Counted from the stretch's first letter, positions 9,475 through 19,495 are shown. The stretch is 64,000 nt of DNA from Desertivirga brevis (GCF_017355835.1 NZ_JAFEWF010000008.1:124001-188000); one strand, 5' to 3'. Translations and numbers: made by a program. The notes: generated by a model not told the origin, from the sequence alone.

Positions 9475-11649
9475 ATGAGAAAAATATCCTTACTGCTCCT
9501 GTTCTCCGGGTTAAGCACTTGTATCCTTGCTCAGAACAAACTACTAACTATTCAGGATGCAATGATCAATGCACGCGGCAGTCTTGCTCCGGAAGACCTT
9601 CGTGGTATCCAATTTATCTATAATTCGCACGATTATGTGTATTACAAACAGGATAGGGATCAGGTTGTGTATTTAAAGGGAAGTTTAGGTAATGAATCTA
9701 AGCCCTTTCTGACCCTGCAAAGCCTGAATGAGAAACTCGCCAAGGCAGGGTTGAAGCCGGTAGAAAGAATGCCTCTGATCCAATTTGGCAGCGAAGTGGG
9801 ATGGGTGTTTGTCCATGAAGGTCAGAAACTTGCTCTGAATCCTGACAAAAATGAGGTTAAGGTTTTAGTGGATAAAACTGTAAGCTTGCTTGAGATCGTT
9901 GAAAACGGAAGTGACGGATACACTTCCTACATAGAGAAGGATAATCTTTGGGTGGCGAAGGGAACCTGGAGGAAACAGGTTACAACAGACGGTAGTGAAA
10001 ATATCGTTTATGGTTCGGCTGTTCACAGAAATGAGTTTGGAATTGATAAAGGGATGTTCTGGAGTACATCAGGTAAAAAACTGGCCTTTTATCGCATGGA
10101 TCAGTCTATGGTTCAAAATTACCCAATTATTGATTGGACAAAGACACCTGCCCTTAACAAGAATATTAAATACCCCATGGCAGGAGATAAGAGTCATCAT
10201 GTAAAAGTGGGAGTATATGATGTTGTTTCAAACCGCACTATTTATTTGGAAACAGGAGAACCGGCCGAGCAATATCTTACTAATATAGCCTGGAGCCCTG
10301 ATGATCGTTTTGTTTATATTGCCGTGGTGAACAGGGAGCAGAACCACATGTGGTTGCGTCAATACGATTCGCTTACCGGAAAATATATAAAAACTCTTTT
10401 TGAGGAGAAAGACGACAAATACACTGAGCCTCTGGTCCCAATGAGTTTTGTGAAGAATGACGCAAAGAAATTCATCTGGCAGAGCAACCGAGATGGTTGG
10501 AACCACCTCTATCTGTATAATGCCGACGGTTCATTGTTAAAGCAGTTAACAAAAGGCAATTGGGAGGTCACTGAAGTGAAGGGTTATGATGAGAAAGGAG
10601 AGAAGCTTTTCTATATGTCTACTGAGGAGTCGCCCATAACAAGGAACCTTTACAGTGTCAATCTGAAGACAGGTAAAAGAGAGCGATTAACAGAGGGCTT
10701 CTATAATCACAGGGTATTGCTAAGCAGCGACGGGAAAGTGATGATCGATAACTTCTCGGGACCAGAAAAGCCACGGGAAATACAATTAAAGGATCTTGTA
10801 TCGAAAAGGTCTGAGTTGCTTTTACAAGCTAAAAGTCCCTTAGCAGGATTTGCTACAGGAGAATCCAATATCTTTAAATTTAAAACGGGAGAGGGAACAG
10901 AATTGTATGGTACCCTATTTAAACCCGCTAATTTCGATCCCGCCAGGAAATATCCTGTTGTTGTTTATTGGTATGGAGGGCCTCATGCTCAATTGATCAG
11001 CAATAGTTGGAATAGTGGTTCCGGAGATTATTGGTTTCAGTATATGGCCGAAAGAGGCTTTGTGGTTTTAAATCTCGACACCCGTGGTAGCGATAACAGG
11101 GGGAAAGCATTTGAACAAAGTATTTTCCGTAATGCAGGTAAGGCCCAGGCGGAGGATTTGCTTAACGCAGTGAATTATCTAAAGTCCCTACCTTATGTCA
11201 ATACGGAAAGCATGGGACTTTTTGGATGGAGCTATGGGGGTTTTAATACTGTTAACTTCATGTTAGAGCATCCTGGAGTTTTTCAAGCAGCTGTTGCAGG
11301 AGGTCCGGTAACGGACTGGAGACTTTACGAGGTGATGTACACTGAGCGTTATATGGATACGCCGCAAGAGAATCCGGAGGGTTATAAGAGCACTAATCTT
11401 ATCGGGAAGGTACAGAACCTGAAAGGTAAGCTTTTACTTATTCACGGTTTGCAGGATGATGTTGTTGTTCAGCAGCATAGTGTTAATTTTGTGAAGGCGG
11501 CAGTGGATAAGGGTGTTCAGGTAGATTACATGATCTACCCGGGACATGCACACAATGTAATTGGTAAAGACAGAGCCCATTTATATCAGAAAGTTAGCGA
11601 TTACTTTTTGAACAATCTGCTTGAATCGAAAAAAACGCATGGGAACTGA
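9475..11649 (+). CDS. Dipeptidyl-peptidase IV family serine protease (S9B)
   Basis: A 724-residue protein with an N-terminal signal peptide (cut near ILAQN), a beta-propeller domain (roughly residues 60-460) and a C-terminal S9 alpha/beta-hydrolase domain. The nucleophile is Ser586 in GWSYGGF, with Asp661 (GLQDDVV) and His693 (GHAHNV) completing the triad. It releases X-Pro or X-Ala dipeptides, probably in the periplasm. It is translationally close to the Xaa-Pro aminopeptidase gene (2 bp gap). Confidence 0.94.
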   Translation: MRKISLLLLFSGLSTCILAQNKLLTIQDAMINARGSLAPEDLRGIQFIYNSHDYVYYKQDRDQVVYLKGSLGNESKPFLTLQSLNEKLAKAGLKPVERMPLIQFGSEVGWVFVHEGQKLALNPDKNEVKVLVDKTVSLLEIVENGSDGYTSYIEKDNLWVAKGTWRKQVTTDGSENIVYGSAVHRNEFGIDKGMFWSTSGKKLAFYRMDQSMVQNYPIIDWTKTPALNKNIKYPMAGDKSHHVKVGVYDVVSNRTIYLETGEPAEQYLTNIAWSPDDRFVYIAVVNREQNHMWLRQYDSLTGKYIKTLFEEKDDKYTEPLVPMSFVKNDAKKFIWQSNRDGWNHLYLYNADGSLLKQLTKGNWEVTEVKGYDEKGEKLFYMSTEESPITRNLYSVNLKTGKRERLTEGFYNHRVLLSSDGKVMIDNFSGPEKPREIQLKDLVSKRSELLLQAKSPLAGFATGESNIFKFKTGEGTELYGTLFKPANFDPARKYPVVVYWYGGPHAQLISNSWNSGSGDYWFQYMAERGFVVLNLDTRGSDNRGKAFEQSIFRNAGKAQAEDLLNAVNYLKSLPYVNTESMGLFGWSYGGFNTVNFMLEHPGVFQAAVAGGPVTDWRLYEVMYTERYMDTPQENPEGYKSTNLIGKVQNLKGKLLLIHGLQDDVVVQQHSVNFVKAAVDKGVQVDYMIYPGHAHNVIGKDRAHLYQKVSDYFLNNLLESKKTHGN

Positions 11650-11678
11650 TAGTACCGTAAAAATGCCATGGTGTACCA

Positions 11679-11707
11679 TTTGCAATTATTATAACAGCAT
11701 ACCTTTG
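11679..11707 (+). promoter_or_regulatory. Bacteroidetes-type promoter (TTTG-N17-TACCTTTG)
   Basis: A -33 TTTG at 11679-11682 and a -7 TACCTTTG at 11700-11707, separated by 17 bp, match the Bacteroidetes vegetative consensus. The predicted start near 11713 is only about 55 bp before a strong terminator hairpin, so the product could be a very short RNA or an attenuated leader of the following AraC gene. Confidence 0.6.
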
Positions 11708-11766
11708 TAAGGTGATTTAAGAATTAATATTTGGAGTTTATTGATTCATAAATGTCATACTATCGT

Positions 11767-11797
11767 AGGAGACTGTTTTCGGACAGTCTCCTTTATT
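11767..11797 (+). terminator. Strong hairpin terminator between DPP IV and the AraC gene
   Basis: Perfect ten-base-pair stem AGGAGACTGT / ACAGTCTCCT with a six-base loop, followed by a T-rich run. It lies 117 bp after the DPP IV stop and 66 bp before the AraC start. Confidence 0.75.
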
Positions 11798-11862
11798 ATT
11801 TACCGGCTTTCTTTGTCCGGCTTTTGTATCTGCTATTACCTGATCTCTAATTTGATAAGCAT

Positions 11863-12744
11863 ATGAAAGTAGTTCCTTTTACATTACGCGCTTCCGAAAA
11901 TACTACTGTGATTGTTGAGGAAGAGAAATCAACTAACTTTTATTGCCAGCTGCACAGGCATAAGGAATTACAGATAAGTATGATTGTAGAAGGTGAGGGC
12001 ACCTTGTTTACCGGGAACTATATGCAGCGCTTTCGGGCCGGCGATATATACATTATTGGTGAAGACCAGCCCCATATGCTGAAACGCGACGAAACATGCT
12101 TTGGCATGCCAGGGGTACAAACTATTCATATCTATGTAGATACGTCAATACTCCTACAGCTTACAGCAATTTCTGAGTTTAATCATATCCGTACTTTCCT
12201 GAAAAATGCTTCATCAGGAGTACAGATGTTTATGGATATCAATGGAAAAGCATTCGAGAAAATCCTTCTGATAAGCAAACTCCGAGCTTTTGAACAAATC
12301 ATGGAAGTGATAGGGCTCCTTAATTTCTTCTCTCAGGATGAGACAAACTGGAGATCCTTGTCATCTGGCTTATCAAAATATGCTTTTTCAGAATCGGACG
12401 GTGTCAGGATGACCCGTATCTATAAGTATACTGTTCAGCATTATCAGAATACCATAAGTTTAGAGGAGATTTCTTCAGTCGCCAGCATGACTCCAAGTGC
12501 ATTCTGCAAGTATTTCAGAAAACACACTCGCAAAACCTATATTGCATTTCTGAATGAAGTAAGGATCAATGAAGCTTGTAAAAAATTGCTGGAATATCAT
12601 TCCGAAAGCATTTCTTCTGTGGCATATGATTGCGGGTTTAACAGTGCTATAACTTTTAATCGTGTATTTAAACGTGTTACCGGTAAATCGCCGGGGGAAT
12701 ATATACGCGAATTTAAAGTTCAGCAAAAAGTGCAGTACGGGTAG
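11863..12744 (+). CDS. AraC-family transcriptional regulator with cupin sensor domain
   Basis: A 293-residue protein. Residues about 20-90 form a cupin-like fold (HRHKELQISMIVEGEG, then FRAGDIYIIGEDQPH). The C-terminal ~100 residues hold the double helix-turn-helix of AraC regulators (TISLEEISSVASMTPSAF and YDCGFNSAITFNRVFKR). The ligand is unknown. It lies between the peptidase operon and the convergent pruA gene, so control of peptide or proline catabolism is possible but unproven. Confidence 0.9.
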   Translation: MKVVPFTLRASENTTVIVEEEKSTNFYCQLHRHKELQISMIVEGEGTLFTGNYMQRFRAGDIYIIGEDQPHMLKRDETCFGMPGVQTIHIYVDTSILLQLTAISEFNHIRTFLKNASSGVQMFMDINGKAFEKILLISKLRAFEQIMEVIGLLNFFSQDETNWRSLSSGLSKYAFSESDGVRMTRIYKYTVQHYQNTISLEEISSVASMTPSAFCKYFRKHTRKTYIAFLNEVRINEACKKLLEYHSESISSVAYDCGFNSAITFNRVFKRVTGKSPGEYIREFKVQQKVQYG

Positions 12745-12766
12745 ATTTCGGGTACTCTTTATAAAA

Positions 12767-12798
12767 AATTAGAACACATGTTGCCAAGTGTTCTAATT
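12767..12798. terminator. Bidirectional hairpin between convergent AraC and pruA genes
   Basis: Perfect eleven-base-pair inverted repeat AATTAGAACAC / GTGTTCTAATT with a ten-base loop. On the minus strand it is followed by six T residues, a good terminator for pruA. On the plus strand the T run is short. Confidence 0.75.
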
Positions 12799-12834
12799 GC
12801 TCATATTCATATTTATCGCATCTGTAATACTCCG

Positions 12835-14466
12835 TTATTCCTGGAGGAAGGGATACCTGTAGTCTACCGGCGGATTAAAGGTTTCCTTAATAGTTCTTGG
12901 AGATACCCATCTTAAAAGGTTGATCATCGATCCGGCTTTATCATTTGTTCCTGATCCCCGGGCTCCACCAAACGGTTGTTGCCCAACAACAGCACCTGTA
13001 CACTTGTCGTTGATGTAGAAGTTTCCTGCACTGTTCCTGAGCGCATTCGTTGCTTGTTCAATAATATATCTGTCGCCTGCAAGCACAGCTCCTGTTAAGG
13101 CATAAGGGGAGGTTTGATCAATTAGTTTAAGGGTATCCTCAAACTCCGCGTCTTTATACACATAGATAGTTAATACAGGCCCGAATAGCTCTTTTTCCAT
13201 CGTTACGAAACGAGGATTCGTAGTTTTAATCACCGTAGGTTCAATGAAATATCCTTCCGATTTGTCATATTTCCCACCTGCAATAATCTCGGCATCCGAT
13301 GCTGATTCTACCTGCTTTATTACGTTTGCCAGTCCATCAAAAGATTTCTCATCAATAACCGCATTGATGAAATTGCTGAAATCCTCCACTGGTCCCATTT
13401 TTATCGTCGCAAGATCCGTTTTGATTTTCTGCTCAAGCGCTGGCCATGCAGATTCGGCAATATAAACCCTGGAGGCAGCAGAGCATTTTTGCCCCTGGTA
13501 TTCAAAGGCTCCCCTTATGATAGCTGTAGCAGCTGCGTCTGTGTCGGCGCTGCTATGCACAAGGATAAAGTCCTTGCCTCCGGTTTCCCCAACGATACGG
13601 GGATAGCTCTTATACTTATGAATGTTATTACCGATCGTTTTCCAAATGTCCTGGAACACTTCAGTCGATCCTGTAAAATGGATCCCTGCGAAATCAGGAT
13701 GTTCGAAGATCACTTTACCAGCTACCGGGCCTGAAACATATATCAGATTAATAACGCCGTCGGGCACTCCGGCCTCCCGGAAGATCTTCATCAGAACTCC
13801 CGCTGAATAGATCTGGGTATTTGAAGGTTTCCATACCACCACATTACCCATCATGGCCGCAGAGGTAGGCAGGTTCCCCGCAATGGCTGTAAAGTTAAAT
13901 GGGGTAAGTGCAAAGACAAATCCCTCCAACGGGCGCTGTTCAACGCGGTTCCATGATCCTGCTGGAGATACGGGAGGCTGCTGAGTGTAAATTTCCGACA
14001 TGTACTTAACATTAAAGCGCAGGAAATCTGCCATCTCACAAGCAGAATCAATTTCAGCCTGATAAGCATTTTTGGATTGTCCCAGCATCGTAGCTGCGTT
14101 TAGTTCAAATCGGTATTTTCCTGCAATCAGGTCAGCTGCCTTCAGGAAAATAGCTGCCCTATGTTCCCAGTCAAGCATCTCCCAATTTTCTTTTGCTGCT
14201 AATGCTGCGTCAATTGCATCCTTAACGTGACTTGCTTCTCCTTCGTGATAATAACCGAGCACGTGTTGATGTCTATGAGGCGGGCGGATAGCTTTTAGCT
14301 TTTCCGTTCTAACTTCTTTTCCTCCTATAAACATAGGTATGTCCTTTTCACCCGCGTATGCGGTCGTGATCGCTTTCTTCAATAATTCCCGCTCTATACT
14401 TCCAGGGGCATATTGCAGAACAAGCTCATTGACCGGCACTGGTACTGTAAAAAATCCTTTAATCAT
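12835..14466 (-). CDS. pruA: L-glutamate gamma-semialdehyde dehydrogenase (1-pyrroline-5-carboxylate dehydrogenase)
   Basis: A 543-residue aldehyde dehydrogenase that oxidises glutamate semialdehyde to glutamate, the second step of proline catabolism. Catalytic Cys328 lies in YQGQKCSAASR and Glu294 in VGETGGKDF; FTGST is the nucleotide-binding turn. The frame can be extended upstream to 14562, but that part reads through a TAnnTTTG promoter at 14530-14537 and is not ALDH-like, so the ATG at 14466 (MIKGFF) is preferred. It is transcribed divergently from the proline dehydrogenase gene, its pathway partner. Confidence 0.95.
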   Translation of the reverse strand: MIKGFFTVPVPVNELVLQYAPGSIERELLKKAITTAYAGEKDIPMFIGGKEVRTEKLKAIRPPHRHQHVLGYYHEGEASHVKDAIDAALAAKENWEMLDWEHRAAIFLKAADLIAGKYRFELNAATMLGQSKNAYQAEIDSACEMADFLRFNVKYMSEIYTQQPPVSPAGSWNRVEQRPLEGFVFALTPFNFTAIAGNLPTSAAMMGNVVVWKPSNTQIYSAGVLMKIFREAGVPDGVINLIYVSGPVAGKVIFEHPDFAGIHFTGSTEVFQDIWKTIGNNIHKYKSYPRIVGETGGKDFILVHSSADTDAAATAIIRGAFEYQGQKCSAASRVYIAESAWPALEQKIKTDLATIKMGPVEDFSNFINAVIDEKSFDGLANVIKQVESASDAEIIAGGKYDKSEGYFIEPTVIKTTNPRFVTMEKELFGPVLTIYVYKDAEFEDTLKLIDQTSPYALTGAVLAGDRYIIEQATNALRNSAGNFYINDKCTGAVVGQQPFGGARGSGTNDKAGSMINLLRWVSPRTIKETFNPPVDYRYPFLQE

Positions 14467-14529
14467 CTTAATCTGTTGTTTAAAAACGCAGAAACCAAAG
14501 TAAAAAAGAGTCGCGCGCTTACACAGGAT

Positions 14530-14562
14530 CAAAATTATCCTTGTATTAACTGATATTATCAA
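14530..14562 (-). promoter_or_regulatory. Predicted pruA promoter
   Basis: Reading the minus strand, TTG (14562-14560), a 22-bp spacer and TAATTTTG (14537-14530) fit the Bacteroidetes -33/-7 pattern. The predicted mRNA start is about 55 bases before the pruA ATG at 14466, which supports that start. Confidence 0.6.
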
Positions 14563-14602
14563 GAAAGATCAAGGGCGTGCTGAGGCTACTACATTTGGGT
14601 TC

Positions 14603-15829
14603 ATGGAAAGCTTACGTACATACAAGGAAGCAGAACTTAGCTTCGATAATACCCAGACCAGTTTTAGTTATAAAAGTGATACCGAACTTAAAAGAGCAAA
14701 GTGGCTTTTTTGGCTGATGAGTATCAATTGGCTGGTAAAGCTGGGCACCATGATCATACCTGTCCTCATAAAATGGAGGTTCCCAATTAAGGGAATCATA
14801 AAAAGTACCATATTTCCTCAGTTTGTAGGTGGTGAAAGTCTTATATCTGTCGCTCCTGTTTTAGAAGTGTTGGATCAATATAACGTGGGTGCCATTTTGG
14901 ATTACGGAGCAGAAGGAAAAGAATCAGAGACAGTTTTCGACAAGACCTGCGAGGAATTTTTAAAGGTGATCAATTTTGCCTCCAATGTCGATCAGGTAAA
15001 TCATATGAGCATTAAGGTGACAGCTTTAGCCAGATTTGATCTCCTGGAGAGAATTAGCTCCTTAATTAATAATGATAGAGAAGTTTACAGTTTAGATCTG
15101 AATAAAATAAGCGAAAAGGAGAAGGAAGAATGGGAGCGGGTGGTAAAGCGTTTAGATGCTGTTTGTTCTGCTGCCAGTAGTAAGAGTACTGCGGTACTGA
15201 TCGATGCGGAGGAATCGTGGATACAGGTAGCGATAGATCTTTTGGGTTACAATATGATGCAGAAATACAATACTGACCAGGCTATAGTATTTAATACCAT
15301 CCAGTTTTACCGAAGAGACAGACTAAAGGTATTGTCAGATCTGATGACTGTCGCTAAAAAAGAAAAGTTTGTATTAGGGCTGAAGATTGTGAGAGGAGCC
15401 TACCAGGAGAAAGAAGATGACAGGGCGAAGGAGAAGAATTATCCTACACCAATACAGCCAAATAAGCCGGCAACCGATAGCGATTTTAATGCAGGTATGG
15501 AGTTTTGTTTAAGGAATCTTGACACTATATCTGTTATCATAGCTACTCATAATGAAGCCAGTAATCTATTGGCTGCCGCTATTATAAAGGAGCTGGGACT
15601 TAAAAAACATCCGCATGTGCATTTCTCGCAGCTATTTGGGATGAGTGATAACATTACATTTAATATGGCTTCTGCTGGTTTTTCTGTCAGCAAGTATATC
15701 CCATATGGTACAGTGGAAGAAGTAATCCCCTATTTATTGCGAAGGGCCCAGGAAAATACTTCAGTAGCGGGACAAACAGGGCGGGAGTTGAGCCTGATTC
15801 ATCGGGAACTGGAAAGGCGGAAAGGCTAA
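14603..15829 (+). CDS. Proline dehydrogenase
   Basis: A 408-residue monofunctional FAD-dependent proline dehydrogenase (PRODH barrel) that converts proline to pyrroline-5-carboxylate. Family motifs are LGLKIVRGAYQ around residue 255, and near the C-terminus HFSQLFGMSD and YLLRRAQENTS, the substrate-binding Arg-Arg/Glu-Asn motif. The product feeds the divergent pruA gene. A TACATTTG sequence at 14590-14597 ends only five bases before the ATG; if it is a real -7 element the mRNA would be nearly leaderless, but no -33 partner is visible. Confidence 0.94.
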   Translation: MESLRTYKEAELSFDNTQTSFSYKSDTELKRAKWLFWLMSINWLVKLGTMIIPVLIKWRFPIKGIIKSTIFPQFVGGESLISVAPVLEVLDQYNVGAILDYGAEGKESETVFDKTCEEFLKVINFASNVDQVNHMSIKVTALARFDLLERISSLINNDREVYSLDLNKISEKEKEEWERVVKRLDAVCSAASSKSTAVLIDAEESWIQVAIDLLGYNMMQKYNTDQAIVFNTIQFYRRDRLKVLSDLMTVAKKEKFVLGLKIVRGAYQEKEDDRAKEKNYPTPIQPNKPATDSDFNAGMEFCLRNLDTISVIIATHNEASNLLAAAIIKELGLKKHPHVHFSQLFGMSDNITFNMASAGFSVSKYIPYGTVEEVIPYLLRRAQENTSVAGQTGRELSLIHRELERRKG

Positions 15830-16248
15830 AACAATTCACTTTATCAGTAAAGTAACCAGAAGTATTTATCTACTTATGGGAGCCCGGGAAGAGAAATCCG
15901 AATAGAGCCTCAAGCAATCCCAGGGGTATATCAAACTACTATCACAGAGCTATCTGCTAGATATCTCCTTGCTGAAATTAGTAATATGAGAGAACATTGA
16001 GAGATTGCAGAAAGAGTGCATATATACCATTGATATACGGTTGGTACCCCTTTAAGATTCTCTTTGCTTTCTCGGGGGGGATGTCCGATCGTCCAGAAAA
16101 AAAGAATGGATGTACAAGGGAAACGTGTATCTATTCCTTAAGTTTGAACACTGCGATAGGTTATTGCATAGTACTAAGAATATAAATGTATCTCATTCTA
16201 GTGCTATCCTGAGCATCATAAAAAAATCGAAAGAATCATTAGCAAAAT
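15830..16248. other. 419-bp intergenic gap, no recognised feature
   Basis: The sequence between proline dehydrogenase and the M16 protease gene holds only a 62-codon open frame (15997-16185) with no family resemblance and a small hairpin ACTTTA-TCAG-TAAAGT near 15837-15852. I see no RNA gene or credible TAnnTTTG promoter. Confidence 0.5.
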
Positions 16249-19206
16249 ATGAATAATAACAAGGTACGGCGATTTTTTGTATCGCTTCTGCTTGTATCGG
16301 CTACAAGCGTATCATCACCAGGTTTTTCTCAGACAGCAAAGCAGTGGAGCCAGGCTTCTGAAGGTGGCTATACGTATCGCTACGTTCAGGGCGATCCAAT
16401 GAAAACCCGTTTCTATACGTTGAAGAACGGACTTAGCGTAATGTTAAGTGTTAACATAACGCAACCGCGTATTCAAACCTATATTGCTGTCAGGGCAGGA
16501 AGTAATAATGACCCTAAAGACCATACGGGTCTAGCGCATTATCTTGAACATTTATTATTTAAAGGAACAGATAAATATGGCTCGCTGAACTGGCAAAAGG
16601 AAAAGCCCCTGCTGGATGAGATCGAAAAGCTTTACGATAAATACAATCACACTACATCAGAAGCGGCCAGGAAACGGATCTACCATCAGATTGATTCCAT
16701 TTCCGGTGTAGCAGCGAAGTATGCAATTCCGAACGAATACGATAAGATTGTAGGAAAGCTGGGAGCACAAGGAACTAACGCGCATACCTGGGTAGAAGAA
16801 ACGGTTTATAAAGAGGATATTCCTTCGACAGCAATAGATAAATTCCTTACGCTGCAATCAGAGCGATTCAGGTTTCCTGTTTTCCGATTGTTCCACACAG
16901 AACTTGAAGCGGTTTACGAGGAAAAGAACCGCGGACTGGATAATGATAACTGGAAAATAAACGAAACGATGATGTCTTCGCTTTTTCCAACACATAACTA
17001 CGGTCAGCAGACAACAATTGGTACGGTGGAACACCTTAAAAATCCTTCACTCATAGCCATCCGGAAATTTTACAACACATGGTATGTTCCAAATAATATG
17101 GCGGTGATCATGTCGGGTGACTTTGATCCATCCTATGTAATTAAAAAGTTAGACGCCGCTTTTGCCTGGATGAAAGCAAAACCTGTAACGGAATATAAGC
17201 CTGCGGCGGAAAGAGCGATGCTTAAACCAGTGGTTAAAGAAGTACTAGGTCCGGATGCAGAGTCAGTAAATATAGGCTTTCGTTTGCCTGGAGCTACTGA
17301 TAGAGCCTCAGTGAACAAATTGAATGTAATCGCCGACTTGTTAAATAACGGAAAAGCCGGTTTGATCGATGAGGACTTGAACCGCAGACAGAAGGTGTTG
17401 CAGGCGGGAGCTTATGTTCAGACCTTTAAAGATTATTCTGTCTTTACATTGTATGGGAAGGCGCGCCAGGGCCAAAGCCTGGAAGAAGTCAAGGACTTGC
17501 TGTTTGCTGAATTGCAAAAGCTTAAAAAAGGTGAGTTCAAAGAGCAACTGTTAAAAGCAATAGTTGATAATGCGCGCCTTTCAGAAATGCAGGCTTTGGA
17601 TAACAACGAGAACAGGGTAGATGCTCTTTTGCATGCCTTTATACAACACAAGGGACAGCAGTGGCCATCTGAAGTCAGTATGTTGGATGACATGGCTAAA
17701 GTGAAAAAAGCAGAGTTGGTAAGTTTCGCTTCTAATGCATTTGCCAATAATTTCGTTATTGTATATAAGAGAAAAGGGGTTGATAATTCTATCGTTAAGG
17801 TAATAAAACCCCAGATCACTCCGGTTACTATTAATCGTAATGATGAGTCTGATTTCTCTAAACAAATAAATAATATTGCTGCTACTGAGATTAAGCCGGA
17901 GTGGGTAGACTACGATAAGGAGATCCAGAAAGGTAATGTTGGGATTGCTCCTTTATACTATGTCAAAAATAAAGAGAACTCCATATTCAGACTTTATTAC
18001 AAGTTTGATTCGGGCTCATGGAATAATAAAGTACTTCCTTATGCTGCCGCATACCTCCGTTATCTGGGTACAGATTCTAAATCTGTTGACGAAATTAACG
18101 CTGTGTTTTACAACCTGGCCTGTAGTTTCAATGTGAGTGTCGAAAACGAGGAGACTACTGTTTCCATCAGCGGGCTTCAGGAAAATTTTGATAAAGCAGT
18201 TGCACTCTTTGAAGATCTATTGCAGAACTGTAAGACAGATGAAAATGCACTTGCCTCACTTAAGCAGGGTATTCAAAAGTCACGCGATAACAACAAGTTA
18301 AATAAAAGTCTGTTAATGCGGGGACTTGTGAACTACGCCATGTATGGTCCTAAAAATCCATTTAACTATCAGCTTACAGGGGCAGAACTAAATGAATTAA
18401 CTTCTAAAAACCTTACTGATGCCCTTCATACTTTAAATGGTATTAGTCACAAGGTTCTCTATTATGGTCCAGCTGATTTAGGTACTATTCAAAACTCACT
18501 TGAGAAGCTACATCGGCTGCCAACTCAATTCAGGCCATTAGAAAGCAAAATAAGCTTTAACAAGGTAACACAGGAGAGCAATAAGGTTTATTTTGCAAAC
18601 TATGACATGGTGCAATCCGAAATTTACTGGGTTCGTAATGATGAGGTGTTTGATAAAGACAGGGTAGCTCTTGTGCAAACATTTAATACCTATTTTGGTG
18701 GGGGCATGGGGTCTATTGTGTTCCAGACCATAAGGGAATCAAAAGCATTAGCTTACTCAACGTTTGCAAACTACAGCACTCCATCAAAGAAGGGGGAGCG
18801 TAATACAGTTATGGCATATGTTGGTTCTCAAAGCGATAAAATGGCCGAAGCTGTTGCGGGAATGAACGAGCTGCTAGATGAAATGCCTGAGTCGGTATCG
18901 CTGTTGGATAATGCAAAGCTGCAGGTGAAGCAGGATATTGAAACCCAGCGTATTTCAAAAGATGGTATAATTTTCAGTTACCTGGCAAATCAGAAACTTG
19001 GAATAGAGGGAGATAACCGGAAAGATATTTATATGCAATTACCTCAATTGAATATGGATGCGGTGAAAACATTCCACAACACTGCTTTGCGTAAGAAGCC
19101 TTATTCTTACTGCGTAGTGGCAGGGGAGAATAAGGTGAATTTTGAAGATCTTAAAAAGTATGGCGAAGTTGTACGTCTTAGTCCTGAAGTGTTGTTCGGG
19201 TATTAA
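16249..19206 (+). CDS. M16 family (pitrilysin-like) zinc protease, secreted
   Basis: A 985-residue protein with a signal peptide (cut near PGFSQT) and two M16 halves. The inverted zinc motif HYLEH (His97, Glu100, His101) is intact, and the third ligand is a Glu in the ELEAVYEEKNRG segment around residues 217-224. A long insertion separates the two parts of the active site, common in large Bacteroidetes M16 proteins. The second half (about residue 560 onward) is the inactive partner domain with the FGGGMGSIVFQTIRE basic motif. It probably degrades peptides in the periplasm. Confidence 0.93.
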   Translation: MNNNKVRRFFVSLLLVSATSVSSPGFSQTAKQWSQASEGGYTYRYVQGDPMKTRFYTLKNGLSVMLSVNITQPRIQTYIAVRAGSNNDPKDHTGLAHYLEHLLFKGTDKYGSLNWQKEKPLLDEIEKLYDKYNHTTSEAARKRIYHQIDSISGVAAKYAIPNEYDKIVGKLGAQGTNAHTWVEETVYKEDIPSTAIDKFLTLQSERFRFPVFRLFHTELEAVYEEKNRGLDNDNWKINETMMSSLFPTHNYGQQTTIGTVEHLKNPSLIAIRKFYNTWYVPNNMAVIMSGDFDPSYVIKKLDAAFAWMKAKPVTEYKPAAERAMLKPVVKEVLGPDAESVNIGFRLPGATDRASVNKLNVIADLLNNGKAGLIDEDLNRRQKVLQAGAYVQTFKDYSVFTLYGKARQGQSLEEVKDLLFAELQKLKKGEFKEQLLKAIVDNARLSEMQALDNNENRVDALLHAFIQHKGQQWPSEVSMLDDMAKVKKAELVSFASNAFANNFVIVYKRKGVDNSIVKVIKPQITPVTINRNDESDFSKQINNIAATEIKPEWVDYDKEIQKGNVGIAPLYYVKNKENSIFRLYYKFDSGSWNNKVLPYAAAYLRYLGTDSKSVDEINAVFYNLACSFNVSVENEETTVSISGLQENFDKAVALFEDLLQNCKTDENALASLKQGIQKSRDNNKLNKSLLMRGLVNYAMYGPKNPFNYQLTGAELNELTSKNLTDALHTLNGISHKVLYYGPADLGTIQNSLEKLHRLPTQFRPLESKISFNKVTQESNKVYFANYDMVQSEIYWVRNDEVFDKDRVALVQTFNTYFGGGMGSIVFQTIRESKALAYSTFANYSTPSKKGERNTVMAYVGSQSDKMAEAVAGMNELLDEMPESVSLLDNAKLQVKQDIETQRISKDGIIFSYLANQKLGIEGDNRKDIYMQLPQLNMDAVKTFHNTALRKKPYSYCVVAGENKVNFEDLKKYGEVVRLSPEVLFGY

Positions 19207-19347
19207 AAAAGGAAGATGTGGTAAAGTACAATAGTGTTACTATAAAGTGCTACAGCGATTGGACTTTGAATGACGATATTTGTCTCAATCCATAATCAAT
19301 GCCGGATTAAAGATCAGGCTAATTTCTATTGGTTGTTAAATACGTTT

Positions 19348-19380
19348 GCCCACCTGACAGGACATCAGGTGGGCTTTTTT
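19348..19380 (+). terminator. Rho-independent terminator downstream of the M16 gene
   Basis: Perfect ten-base-pair stem GCCCACCTGA / TCAGGTGGGC, seven-base loop, then six T residues. It lies 140 bp after the M16 stop. Confidence 0.8.
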
Positions 19381-19495
19381 GGCCCTGACAAGTTCTTAAA
19401 TTTAGAATTCCTTGGTTTCTGTGTCACACTTTGTTAATGGTAGGATAGTACAAGATATCGGCTTTTTAATCCTCTCCTGCTTTTGGTGGTAAGGG

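Noticed and set aside
14590..14597. TACATTTG as a firm proline dehydrogenase promoter
   Set aside because: No -33 TTG at 17-23 bp, and it would leave almost no leader; kept only as a possibility.
15997..16185. 62-codon open frame between proline dehydrogenase and the M16 gene
   Set aside because: Low-complexity, no family match, and no promoter or terminator around it.
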